Shown: positions 46,401 through 57,623 of the stretch, in pieces
How the letters are laid out: each line of letters opens with the position of its first letter
Numbering within the stretch: position 1 is the stretch's first letter
DNA from: Chromera velia
Taxonomy: Eukaryota > Sar > Chromeraceae
Assembly: GCA_018398765.1 (NCBI GenBank)
Contig: JAHBMJ010004861.1
Span: 1-64,000, forward strand
Direction of reading: 5' to 3'
DNA: 64,000 nt
Notes under the pieces: generated by a model
Database searches by the model: none
What the model saw: the letters and a program-made list of their open reading frames with translations, nothing else
What the model was told of the DNA's origin: nothing
Position numbers and translations under genes: made by a program

Positions 46401-49241
46401 CGCGTTAGACGCTCTCTAAAGTCATCCAAATCCATCATCCGTCCCCTCTGCACCTCCACCAAGGCCGTCTCTAATGCTGCGGCGTTCTGTAGTGCCTCCT
46501 CCTCCTGCTTCCTCCCTCTAAATGTGTTCTCCAATTGTCTCTCTGCCTCCTCTTTTCCCTCCAGAGCCTCCGTCAGCCTCCTTCTGTCCCTCTGCCAGAG
46601 GTCCAGTGATTCTTGAAGAGCGCGCAGAAGACAAGGCACATCGACTGAAAGAAGACAGCAGACATACACAGACACACGCATGAACACAGGGGGACAGCCG
46701 AGAAAGAGTGCTTCTGTTTTTGTTTTACAGCAGGCAACAGAGAGGAGTTAGGCCTGCCACCTGCCCCGAAGCAGCACACGACCCACTTCATGCTGCGCAG
46801 TAAAAGATTCTCTGCAATTAATAGTCGTAAAGCTAACACCGCATCTAGTTTCATCTGTAAATAAAACTCCGTTTCATTTTCACAACGACTGGGGATCTGC
46901 TTTCAAATCGCTACTGACGACTGCCTGTCTTGTGGCAAAAAGGAACGACAGACCTTGCTGCTTGACCTTTTCCTTGTCTTTGAATATCATCCACTTCTGA
47001 TACTCGTCCTCGTCCTCTATCTCTATCGACAGCTTCGTTTGCGCGTCCTCTTTCTCCTTCAGGAGGCGGTCACACAATTGTGCTTTCTTCTCCAATGAAG
47101 CAATCTTCGCTTCTCTCTCTGTCAATCGGAGCTGCAGAGAAAGGACAGAAAACAACAGAGAAGCAGCTGTTTCTGCTTATCAACAACCGAAGACGGAGGA
47201 TAGACTACTTTTCTCATACTACCACCTCCATCGTGACGTGATGTGGTCCACAAACGGAAACTCTGCGGACACAGCGATTCGCTGCCGTTCATCTGAAAGC
47301 CCTGTACTCAATCCAGCTTCATGCATCTCCACCCACCTCCAGCTCCTCGTTGTCCTCCATCAATGAGTGCACCACTTCATTCAGGCGTCGCAGTTCTGCA
47401 TGGAAAACGGAGGAGAAGAGAAGTGGATGAAGAGGGTACAGAGAGGTGGGGGATGGGGCAAAACACGGAAGGGAGGGGAAGTGCGCGTCTGATTCTTGAG
47501 GGAAAAAACGGGGGATGAAGAGAAAAGCTGCGTGTGGCACTGTGAAAAAACACATTGCACATTTTCAGAGGACAAGAGACAATGTGAGCGAAACTGTCTG
47601 CAGAAGACCTGCGCAACCTCGTGCGGGTTTGTTGAATAATGCGACCTAGTGTGTGTGTGTGTATCTCACAATCCTCTGATGGACGTACTTGCTCTATCTG
47701 CTTGGAGTTGAGCTTTGGCCCTTGCGAGCAAATCGAGGGCTTCCCTCTCTTTGGGCGAGAACGCCCTCGTTGCTGCTTCCCTGTCGAGATCCTGCAGTGC
47801 CTCTGTGTCCTGTTGTGTCCAGTGGGAAGCAGAGGCTCCTGCAGGCTCCAGATGGTCTAGACCTGGCAGTTGCATCGAGAAGGCATCGAGTCGGCTGGAG
47901 GGATCCCCCGCCTTCTCACAGAGTGCAGAGGTGACCTTGCAGTCAGCCTCTATCGAGGGCAACAGAAGCCGCGCGCTCTTCTCTCTGCGTTTCTTCACGC
48001 TTGCCAGAGTTGCAGAAAACCTCTTCAGAGAATCCACAAGCTGCAAAGACACGAACACACAACAACAAAATACATGGGAAGGAAACTTCCACATTCCTTG
48101 TGAGAGTCACACTTGCCCTGTTCTGCACAAAATGTGATTCAGATAAACAGAATGCATAAGTGATATCATGAAATCCAACAAAATCTCTAAGCGGGTTACA
48201 AGTCAGTCAAAAGTTGCATGGGTGCTCACTGGCGAAAAAAAGAAGCGCTGTCCGCAAGGAGCATTACCAAGTGAAGCAGATCAACCGTGTTTTTTCTTCT
48301 GAGCACATAAAGAAATGGACCAGTCCCTTTAACCTTCGGACGACTTTTTGACCAAGAGGAATGTTTTTTTTCCTTTTTTTCAGAAACACTGGGATCCAGT
48401 GAGATGTCTCACTAGAGAGGTCCACAATACAATCGCATCCTTTCTTTTGGGGAGCAAACCGTATGACGGACCCTTCGCCTGAGGCCGTCAAATCCCCTTT
48501 GCGTCTCCGTGTGTTGCTTTCTCTCATGAGTGAGACGGTACTGAAGTTCCTCCACTGACGCCTGCACAAAGAAACTCATGAAAAATAAAATGGAGAAAAC
48601 GGATTGATGCCAGGCAGCAAGTTTCATCAGGACAAATCGAAAGAGGGCAAGGGTGTTGACATAATTAAATATGGTTGCATACAACCACACACACCCCATC
48701 CCATCCCGCCCGAGAGTGACAGAGACAGGCTGAGAGTGTTTCAATCTCTCCCCCAACCCACCTTTTTCAAACTGACCAGAAACGTCTGTCGCGCTCTCAC
48801 CTGCTTTTTGAGTTTGGTCTGTCTTCTTACAGTTCTCTGGCGTGTTTTTCTTCAAAACAATTGCTTCCGTGCTCCCCCATTCTTCCAGATATGGTTTCCT
48901 AGATGCATTTTCTATTGAGCGTTTAAAAGCGATGCACGCTCAAAACACATTTGTGCAGGCCTTTCTTACTCACCTCTGCAACTGCTGCTCGTCTCTCTGC
49001 CTTTGTGACCTCTGCCAACATCCTTCCCCTGTCCCCGTCAGTCAGAGCTCCGCTCTTTGAAGGGTCGTTGGCGATCCGAAACTTTAACTCCTCCAACTTT
49101 CCTGCGGTCTCCTGGAGTCTGCACGCATCGATTCACGGAATCACCTGATCGTCCACTTGTCTGACCCCTCAGCTCCTCCCTCTCTCACTTGCCCCTCTCC
49201 TACGTCACTTTGCTTGCATGTGCGTGTGCGTTTGCTTCTGC

Positions 49242-49283
<42 letters not shown>

Positions 49284-52200
49284 AAGAGAGCGACCGACAG
49301 AGAAAGAGAGAGAGAGAGAGAGAGAGCGACCGAGAGAGAGAGAGAGAGAGAGGACGGCCAACACGTGTTCCCGCGCGGTCGTTGTATAGAAACGTATATT
49401 AATATTTGAACAGCTGAGCCCAGCCAACTCAAGGATGATTCGTTATGAAGACCTTCACTCACCTGATAATCACCTGGTCCCTCTCAAATTCTAAAAGCTC
49501 AGCCCTCTGGACAAGAGCTCCCTTCTCCATGGAGGCAAAACCGAACCGAGCCAGACCGAGCAACTCTTCCAATGCTTCTTCGCATCGACAGGAGATTCCG
49601 TTGCCTCCTTTCTTCCCTTGCACCTCTCCCTTCTCGTCTGCATTCATACCCTTCCCCTTTTCGCCTCCCGTCCCATCCCCTTCAGTCCCCTCTGCAGACC
49701 CTCTGATGCCCTCTAGAATTTCTCTCAAATTTCGACCGTGCACTGTCTCTATCTGTATCTGTGAATGGAGAGGCAAAATCACTCTGGCCTCCGGGTCCTC
49801 TGGATCGAGTTCCATCTCCTTCATCACATTCTCCGTTACGCTTCTCATCATCATAGAGGGGTCCTGGAACAGTCTGGATAGGTCTCTTCTTCTTGGTGGC
49901 TTTCCTGAAAGAAGCCTCAACAACCCCCCCCTACTTCGATTGGCCGGCTTGTGGCCTTTTTCTGCCTGGTCGGAGTCACTCGATGCCTGCTCTTCATCTG
50001 AATTAATGTCCGCCTCTCTGTCTCCTTCCTGTCCATTCTCTCCATTTGTCTGACTCCCATCAGGGTCAGATGCCACATCGGTCTCGTGATCCCCCTCTGT
50101 AATTGTCTCTAATTCCCCTCTTCCTTCATTTCCCTTCCCGTCTCCCCTTCCAACAGAAGAACCTTGTTGGTCTTTTGTCCCTTCCCCCTCCGCCTTCATG
50201 CTCTTTCTCTTCTTCGCTCCCCCCCCTGCCTCACCCTCCTTCCGTGCCTTGACAGTTGCCCTGACTTCCGATTTCCGGTGTTTGAACATCGCCTGCATCT
50301 TGTCCAACAGCCGAGACTGCACACAAAGAGAAACAGGCAGAAAGATTGCAGATCATATTTCGTGTTTCTTTTGAGGCAATGAATGACCAATACCCACAAA
50401 CAGGTAGCGGGGGGGGGAAGCAAATGGGTAAACCGAACAAGACCTGGTTCCGACAAATTCCGCCGACAGGCAGAAAGCAAACCCCGCACACATTGTCCTG
50501 CCGGGCTTTTCTAGTTGATTATGAATGCGCTCTCTCAGTTTTGCCTGGCTAGCAGCATTGGGCTAAGGCAGGCGCATCAGACTGAATCCCTTCCTTTCTC
50601 AAACCCCCCACAGACAGGAACCTAAGCTCGTCCGGAATCATGTCTTTGTTTCTCTATTGCGTTAACTTTTCTGTCTGACCTTCGCCTTTGCCTTTGAGTT
50701 CTCTGCGATCTTCCTGTAGAATGCGGTCTGGAACTCTGCCTGTCCCTTTGCTGCCGTCATCTGGTCCAGCTCTTTCTGCACGAACGAATCGACAGCAGTC
50801 GACATCAAGTGAACTCATCGACAATACGTATGAGGAGAAACAACGCGAATGTTTTGTGCCCATCTTCCAAAGGAACGGAACCACAGCCGGTGCTCAGCAA
50901 TTTGATGTTCTAAGGTTCGCATTCCTTCTTCATCCGCTTTCGTCCGAGAAAGAGACGAACTGAAATAAGGGAGAAATGACCTCCCATAAAGAAAGGCCGC
51001 GTCAATACCTTATAAGATTCATCCAGGTCTCGCACCCAAGCGAAGATGAAAAAAAATGCGAAAGACTAGGGGGAAACAGCTAGAACAGAAGGATGGACTG
51101 CAGGGGACAATTAAAGGAAGGGAAGAGGCATAGGAGAAAGAAGGGAGGAAGTGCAGGAGCACACAGAGGAGGAAGAATGACATTTTTTGTATCTCGGAAT
51201 TGACCTGCGAACAAATGGCCAAGTGGGCAGACAGGCAAGCAGTCAGACAGGTAGGCAGGCAGACAGACAGACAGATCGATGGTCATAGCAACAGACAACG
51301 GAACAGAAAGGCCACCCACCCACCCTCAAAGAAGCCGCTCTCTGGATCGCGAGGTTCATTTCTCCGGTTCTCTCAGAAAGAACAGACTCGCAGTCCTTTA
51401 ATTGAAGTCTGGTCTCTTCCAGCTCTCTCTCTTTCCCCTGCACATGAAAGAAACCAACGCACAGAGAATGCAAAAATGTAACAATGCAAAAAAGGGAGGG
51501 AAGGAAGAACCAACTTGGCCCTCCCTTGACTTTCTGGATGGCGAGAACCTTGTGCTGCATCCCCCTACTTTAGGGCGTTGTTTTTCGTCCCCTTTTCTGA
51601 GAAAGCCTTCTGACACACACGCTTCCAATGTGCCGACTTGACAGGAAGGAATGGAGCAGACCCGATTAGACGTCAATCGACTGACCAAGAGTTCCGCCTT
51701 CAGTCTTTGTTTTTCCTGCAGGTAGGTAAAAAGAAATTCACGGGGCTAAGTGGAGACCGAAGAAAGAAAAGGACACCTCTAGCACGAAACAGGAACATCG
51801 ACTGAGAACAGATAAACTGTTGGTTGGGGCACACTCCCGTTTGTTATCATCTTCTGGTCTTCTCGTTACTTCTCTGTCCTCCTCCAGATTGCAGTTTCCA
51901 GTCATGCCCGTCTTTTCCTAATAGAGCTTCCCAATGGTTTCTTCCCCTTCTTCAATTTACTTCCTGTTCCACACACCAGTGCTCTCCCTTCCCCCTTACT
52001 TTCTGCAATCTACCCGGTGAACTTTTCCTTTACGTCATTTTCAAAGTTCAATTCTCAATCGGACCAACTGACTGACTGACCTCCTCCCTTGCGCCCTCTG
52101 TTGCCTGGTAGTAGGCGGACAGCCTGTCCTTTGAGTTGACCACCAACTCCGTGGACTCACGCAACTTGGCCAGCTTGGACACGCACCCCAACACCCTCTC

Positions 52201-52756
52201 GACCTGCTTCCGGTCAGCTGCAGGCAAGGCAGGCAGGAGAGAACGCAATCCCCCCTGTTCACACAGTTGTGCCGACACTGGCACTGCAATGAGGAGAAAG
52301 AATTAAGGGACGTCTTAGAACGAACCTCATTACTGAATTGAAATGATCATGCTCCTGTGCCATGTATCTCTTTACCGACAAAAGGCTGGCCGGGTACAAT
52401 TCTGACCACAAGCTTTCCACAAACTCACTATCTCCCTCTCCCCCCCCCCCCCNNNNNNNNNNNNNNNNNNCCCTCTCACACACACACGCACATGCATGTA
52501 AATGCTTTCCAAAGATCGCCTCCAAGCATGTCTGACCGTGATCGGATGCGAGCTCCCCGAGATCGAGCAGAGACAGTGCCAATTTGTCCAGTAGTGCTTT
52601 CTCCTTCTTCTGCAGAGAGGCTGCTGTCTGGTCGTCTGCCTGGATGGAGAACGCTGCCGTGGACAGAATGTGGTGCCAGTCCACAAACGCACTCTGGCCC
52701 TCCACCCCCATCAGCCTCGGCGTGCCCTTCTGGCTCCTGGGGGACCTCACAGACAT
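38808..52756 (-). CDS. Giant coiled-coil, EF-hand and cyclic-nucleotide-binding protein
   Basis: Exons in transcript order: 52756-52492, 52283-52081, 51715-51686, 51437-51324, 50775-50680, 50316-49463, 49118-48974, 48836-48801 (or a shorter form), 48561-48472, 48040-47689, 47395-47337, 47131-46954, 46644-46148 (3' end uncertain), 45799-45623, 45531-45442, 45260-45241, 44890-44819, 44447-44385, 44123-43976, 43707-43651, 43360-43178, 42709-42690, 42338-42155, a possible 14-nt exon near 42010, 41928-41856, 41581-40943, 40659-40543, 40341-40237, 39809-38808. The sum is 5,883 nt, about 1,960 aa. Domains: N-terminal helices, a Glu/Gly-rich disordered stretch (exon 6), a long coiled coil (about 520-970), EF-hands (canonical loops DPTGDGNVTTSE and DEKRDGDLSLAD plus degenerate DRGNAGFVTIGD), a cyclic-nucleotide-binding domain (about 1400-1540, phosphate cassette FGEMGVVSGRVRS keeping Glu and Arg) and a Pro/Ser-rich C-terminus. 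Ca2+ and cNMP sensing is inferred. I know no family with this architecture. Confidence 0.8.
39885..40155. repeat. (TTCC)n / (TTTC)n repeat array in the last intron
   Basis: About 270 bp of TTCC and TTTC units fills most of the final intron (39810-40236) of the EF-hand/cNMP gene. On the minus strand it is a pure GGAA/GAAA purine run. It creates artificial Ser/Phe/Leu or Lys/Glu/Arg/Gly ORFs. Confidence 0.9.
40412..40527. repeat. Compound (CA)n(GA)n(GATA)n(GA)n microsatellite
   Basis: Consecutive CA, GA, GATA and GA runs lie in the intron between exons 40341-40237 and 40659-40543 of the minus-strand gene. Confidence 0.9.
42690..42709 (-). other. 20-nt microexon (VTAGDLG)
   Basis: Exon 43360-43178 ends in phase 0 and exon 42338-42155 begins with one leftover base, so a piece of length 3n+2 is required. 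Between them, TTGCTGCAG precedes 20 nt encoding VTAGDLG, followed by the strong donor GTCAGTCAGTCAG. Including it restores the frame exactly. Confidence 0.7.
45241..45260 (-). other. 20-nt microexon (FGEGSLA)
   Basis: Exon 45531-45442 ends in phase 0 while exon 44890-44819 begins with one leftover base. GTATGGATGCAG precedes 20 nt encoding FGEGSLA, followed by GTCAGTCTGG. It supplies the required phase. A competing 35-nt candidate at about 45161-45196 would need a weak GC donor. Confidence 0.6.
49245..49352. repeat. (GT)n(GA)n microsatellite
   Basis: A GT run followed by interrupted GA runs lies in the intron between exons 49118-48974 and 50316-49463 of the minus-strand gene. Confidence 0.9.
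52453..52470. other. Assembly gap (18 N) in a poly-C tract
   Basis: Eighteen unresolved bases follow at least twelve C residues inside the first intron of the EF-hand/cNMP gene. The true length is probably uncertain. The neighbouring exons are not affected. Confidence 0.95.
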
Positions 52757-53549
52757 GGTCTCTACTTCCTCCCTGCCGTGTCGACCCTATGAGATCACAG
52801 TCGCAGGTCTGCAGCTCCAGCTGCTTGTATGTATGTATGTATGTATGTATGTATGTATGCACGTGATGACTGATTTTTGCGCATGCGGAAGAGTTTACAT
52901 TCCGACTCGTGGGAAGGCGGTCACAAATGGTTTCGGTTGCCTTCTGGAGAGTTTACGCAGAATGTCTACGGCGGTCCTCACTTCCAGGAGACAATTTGCG
53001 ACTCTGGAAAGAATCCAAGACACTGCAGGAGCTGTGGGCGACTAGACTAAGTGTACGTGTCCGTCTCCCTCGCACATTGTTTGAATAATGTTGTTCATTA
53101 GAAAAGCACAGTTGTTCCGATCGCAGGATAAATGTGCTCTGGAAGGGCACACAAGTCAAGTCCGTCCTGTCTGTAGACGTTGCGGACCTGTACTTCGTGA
53201 CTGTGAAAGCTTTCTTTCTGTCAGTTTATGTCTGGACTCGGGCGTTTACGCGTTAATTTGCGATTCAGAAGAAATTGCATGCACGCAACATGCATGCATG
53301 CATGCATTCAATGTATGCATTTGCGCGGGGCCCTGCATGGCGCTCGGCGTACTGCGTTCCTGTTCCTGCGAAAAGGTGTCAGATTTACTTGTGTCTTTTC
53401 AATGATGAAGTTCACTGAGTGCAACCATGTGCAACCTCTCTCCATTGATTCTGCATTGAATTGTGAACTTGCCGCAAAAGCCAGTAATCATTTGGAGAGT
53501 AGACCTGTCAATGCATCCTTGAAGTTTCTTCTCAGAAGCTCGTGGGAAG
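52757..53549. promoter_or_regulatory. Divergent promoter region with TGCATGCA cluster
   Basis: This spacer lies between the minus-strand EF-hand/cNMP gene and the plus-strand OPR-methyltransferase gene. A (GTAT)n run lies at about 52827-52859. TGCATGCA occurs at 53276-53283 and TGCATGCATGCATGCA at 53291-53306. Further 5' exons of either gene could lie here; I could not establish any. Confidence 0.45.
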
Positions 53550-56106
53550 ATGCAGCAAAGCATCGAATGCAACAAAGCGCTCATGCGCGCAGAATCGGAG
53601 AAGGAGATAGCAGCCATTTGCCTCCGTCGAGTATCTTCCTTTTCTTTGGTCAGTCAGACCGCCATGCAGAGGACCTTCTTGCCTCCCAGTCGCCTCGACT
53701 CGAGAAGTCTTCTTTTCTTCCTTTCTGAGTTTTTTTTCTCCAGAACAGAACGCACCTTTTTTGCCGTCTCGTCGATCACCGTCTACATGAGTGCGTGCGT
53801 TCCTTTTACGTCTCCTTTGCCTCTCACCTCTCACCCTTTCATGGCTGCCCTCACTAGTCTCCTCTTTTCTACTCTCGTGTGTTGGCCTGCTCCCAGGCAC
53901 CTCTGCTTGCTCTTTAGTGATTGTTTTTGCACTTCACGTCAGCTCCTCACTCGACCCTTCCTTCCTTCCAGTCTCGTCTCCAGATAAATCCACGGCAGCT
54001 TCCTCCTTCCTCTATCCGCCTGCACGAGCGGTCTCCCACGTAGCTGACCGCTTTTGCCCCCCTTTTCCTCTGTGAAATCCCCCTTCTATGGCTCTTTCCC
54101 CTTATCGTGGGTCGTCGTGTATCCTCCTTTGCATGTACAGCTTCAAAGAGTTTCCAAGATCCATTGGTCTGTTTGTACAGGCTTTTCCCCTCTTCAACCT
54201 CACCACCCCCTGCCTGTTTCTCTTCCTTCCTGTGTGCGCAGATCAACTGCTCCACTGCCCTCTCTCGTCTGGCGAAACTAGGAGCCTCTCAGAAGAAGCC
54301 CCCCGAGTCTGTTCTTCGGAGGGTCAACCAGATACTCAGCGAGTCTCTCAAAAAGAAACAGAAGGACGAGAAGGAGAATGAGGGAGATAAAGTGCAACTG
54401 AGACAGCTTGGCAGTATTCTATGGGCATGTGCGAAGCTGAAGATGTCATCTGAAGACAGATTCAGTGCCATTCGCTCGCACGCTCTGTTCATTTTGGAAG
54501 GACGGACGGACGCGTCTTTTGGTTCCGGGGGCTCCAAACAAAGTACTCCCGTACAGCCGCAAGAGATTTCGAATCTTCTGTGGGCGTGTGCGCGTCTCGA
54601 ATTGAAAGACCCCCCTCTCCTGAGGGTACTAGACCAAGCCGCCGCAGAGTTTGCTGCTCAAATGACTTCTCAAGGTCTTTCCAATTGTCTATGGTCCTAT
54701 GGACAGATGCAGAGGGGGGGGTTGTCCTGCGTGACCAAAGTTGAAAAGCAGAACATCAGCATGGAGACATTCAATCCGCAGGAGACTGCCAGCTCTCTGT
54801 GGGCATCTGCAAGAATTGCTGTTGCACTTGAAAGAAGTGATGAGGGAGAAGGAGAGAAGGACAACGCAGAGGATGCTTCTACGCCCCTGCCGTCAAAGTC
54901 TTCTCTGAAGAAAGTAGCAAACAGGCTGATTGACCATGCAGTCGGTTTATTGCGAAGAAGTGCAAATCGATTCTCCGTCCAGCAGCTCGCCAACGTTTTG
55001 TGGGCCATCGCCAAATTGAGTGAGGCATTCAGGGGGGAAATCCCCCCAGAGGCCCTGTCTCTGTCAAGAACTTCGGCTGCCGAGCTAGGCTCCCGTCTGG
55101 ACTCGGATCCAAAAGCCGCGGCTCCTGCCGAGCTATCCATGGCTGCATGGGCCTGTGGCTCGCTCGGCATCCCCTCCCTCCTTCTCCGTCCTCCCATGCG
55201 GCGTGTGGTGTCTCTCTTGAGGGGGGGAGAATTGGGGGGGCAGGGGGTGGCCAACCTAGTATGGGGTCTGGCCAAAGCAGTGGAGGCAAACAGGGCTGAG
55301 AGGTTGGGAGAGTTGTCAGAGAAAAATGTGGAGGTGGCCGTGGGAATTGCAGAGAGACTGATGGAGTTTGTAGCCCCACTATGTAGAGAGAATGCAGTGA
55401 CCCCCCCAGACCTGTCCCAAATCTCATGGGGCCTAGCACGTCTCTCTGCTTTGCTTGACTGTTCGCAACTCGGAAGGGCCGCACACTCACTTGCGGCGGG
55501 TGCAGCTTCTTTGTTGAGAGCGGCAGAGGAAGAAAAGGCCTCGGAGGGCAAATCACAGAGACACACACCCTCAGGTTCTTCCCCCTCCACATGGACTAGT
55601 GGGCAGCTGTCCACGGTGTGTGTGTCACTAGCCAAATTAGGTGTGCAGGTTTGGGAGCATGGGGGGGAAGGGGAAGAGGTTTTAGAGGAGACGGACAGAC
55701 AGGGTGCTGAGGGCGAAGAGGAAGAGGAAGAGACAGACGATCTCAGAGAGGCAACGCGGGTATTGGCCCGGGTTTGCCGTCGACGTGCTCGGAGGGGGCA
55801 GCTTGCAAGTCGGGATTTGTCGGGCATCGTGTGGGCGTTTGCGGAGATGGGCCCGAGAGGGGGGAGGCCGCGTCTCCTCCGCTCCCTGTCGTCTGCCGCT
55901 GTGGCACAAAGGGAAGACTTCAATGCTCAGGTGGGGGACCACTCAGTCATACAAGTATGTACGTACACACACACACACACAAACCCACACACACACACAC
56001 ACACACACACACGGGTGAATGCGTGTGTGCATGTGTGTCTGTTCCCGCGCTGGCGTGTGAGCATGCGTATGTTTGTGTGTACATGCGTGTGTGTGTGCAT
56101 GCATGC

Positions 56107-56146
<40 letters not shown>

Positions 56147-57623
56147 ATGCGTGTGTGTGCATGCGTGTGTGTGTGTGTGTGTGTGCCGGAAAGTGAGACA
56201 CGCGGCCTGTCTGTCTTGTCTTTGCTTTGCTAATATATGGATGGATCAGCCGCCGCCAACATTTTTTTTTTCGATCTCCGATCTGCGCCTGGAGTCAGGG
56301 AGAGTCTCACATTACTTTGGTCTGTTTGTTACGCACATGAAAAGAAGAAAAAAAAAAGGGACGGACTGCATGGGAACGAATAGCACGGCGGTCTCACTTG
56401 ATTGTCCATCTGTCCGTCCGGCTGTGTGTCTGTCTGTCTTTCAAAGGAAAGAAGAAGAAGAAGAAGAAGAAGAAGAAAGAGAAGTTATATTGTCTGTTTG
56501 TCTCAGTCCATGGAACTCACTCTCCTTGTTAATGCAGGAGTTGTTGAAGTTCGTAGGCGCTTTCGAGCGTGCCGGTGGGAGCGACGAGCGTCTGTCTGCT
56601 CTTCTGGCCGAGGACAGGCTTTTTTCCCCCCAGCTGCCGGGCCTGCCGTCTCTTAAGCTGACTGCACGAGCCCCGGGGAGACGGTTTGAGGGCACGGGGG
56701 TGGCACTGTGGGATGCGGCATTTGTTCTGGCTGAGTGGATTGCGAGGGTGTGCCTTGGAGGGGGCGGGGGGCAGACCAACGTCGTTCCTGAGGCAGTGGA
56801 ATCGGGGGAAAAGAAGAAACGGCGGAAGACGATAAGTGATGAACAGGAAGAAAATGGAAAAGTGCATGGTAAGGAAGATTCATTATTGCGCAAGCCGTCA
56901 GAAAGTTTATCTCGTCTTTTATCTTTTCCTTCCGTTGCAGGGCTGTTTGATTCTTCGGGAACCAATGATGAAAAGAAAGGGAAAGAAGGAAAAGGAAAAA
57001 AGCGCTCCCGAGAGGGAGATGGTGAGTCGGTAAAGAAGAAAGAAAAAAAAAACGTGTCGTGTGTTGAGATTGGTGCTGGGCTTGGACTGCCCTCCTTTGC
57101 TTGTGCGATGTTGGGAATGAAAGTCATTGCCACAGACGGAGACAAAGACGTGATTGAGTTGCTGGAGAAAAACATTGAGGCCAATTCTGAAATCCTGACA
57201 TCGGCTGGGGGCAGCGTCCGGAGTGCCTACTTGCTGTGGGGAGACACAGCCCAGGCACAGGAGGCAGCAGAGATTATAGACTCGGAGGATCGAAACACTC
57301 AGGAGATTTTGACCTATCCAGACTTGGTGCTGGCAGCCGATGTTGTTTACGGCAACCAGGAGGGCGTGTGGAAACAACTCTCGGACACTTTGAGAGACGT
57401 GTGTGGGCCTGAAACGCTTCTTTTGCTTGCAAATGTGCAAAGATTCCCGAGGGGCGACCCTCGGGGCGAATGGAAATTTTATGAGATGCTGCAGGCCCAT
57501 TTCCACTCTGTTGAAATTCCACACGCAAGTCTCCATGCAGAAACGGCAGGACAAAAGAACAGGAGCGGGTCTTGCATGGTCAGCGCCCTCTGCAAGAGAA
57601 ACAGCCGTGACGTTTTCCAATAA
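53550..57623 (+). CDS. OPR-repeat protein fused to a METTL21-like methyltransferase
   Basis: The two main exons are 54242-55930 (563 codons) and 56538-57623; both joins are in phase 0. Tentative 5' exons are 53550-53630 and a short exon near 54150; the true start is uncertain. The first exon has about nine helical repeats with a W or equivalent at a fixed place: SNLLWACARLEL, SNCLWSYGQMQ, SSLWASARIAV, ANVLWAIAKLS, AAWACGSLGI, ANLVWGLAKAV, SQISWGLARLS, STVCVSLAKLG, SGIVWAFAEMG. These match octotricopeptide/Tbc2-type RNA-binding repeats of organelle factors. The second exon continues with one more helix pair, then GTGVALWDAAFVLAEW, motif I VEIGAGLGLP, acidic loop VIATDGDKD and DLVLAADVVYG, the pattern of methyltransferase_16 (METTL21/FAM86). 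A Lys-rich insert of about 110 residues (KKKRRK, KKRSRE) separates WDAA from motif I. Targets are unknown. Confidence 0.82.
55971..56186. repeat. (CA)n and (GT)n microsatellites in the OPR-methyltransferase intron
   Basis: A CA run (about 55971-56012) and GT/GCATGC-rich runs (about 56085-56186) fill the first half of the 607-bp intron. They give spurious Thr/His and Val/Cys ORFs. Confidence 0.9.

Noticed and set aside
54697-55923. 408-codon minus-strand ORF
   Set aside because: It is antisense to the OPR-repeat exon. The plus-strand frame has the clear repeat pattern; the minus frame is Ser/Arg/Ala-rich shadow sequence.
56085-56233. Val/Cys-rich ORF joined to the methyltransferase frame
   Set aside because: It is intronic GT repeat. 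The acceptor at 56537 joins the methyltransferase exon in phase to the OPR exon.
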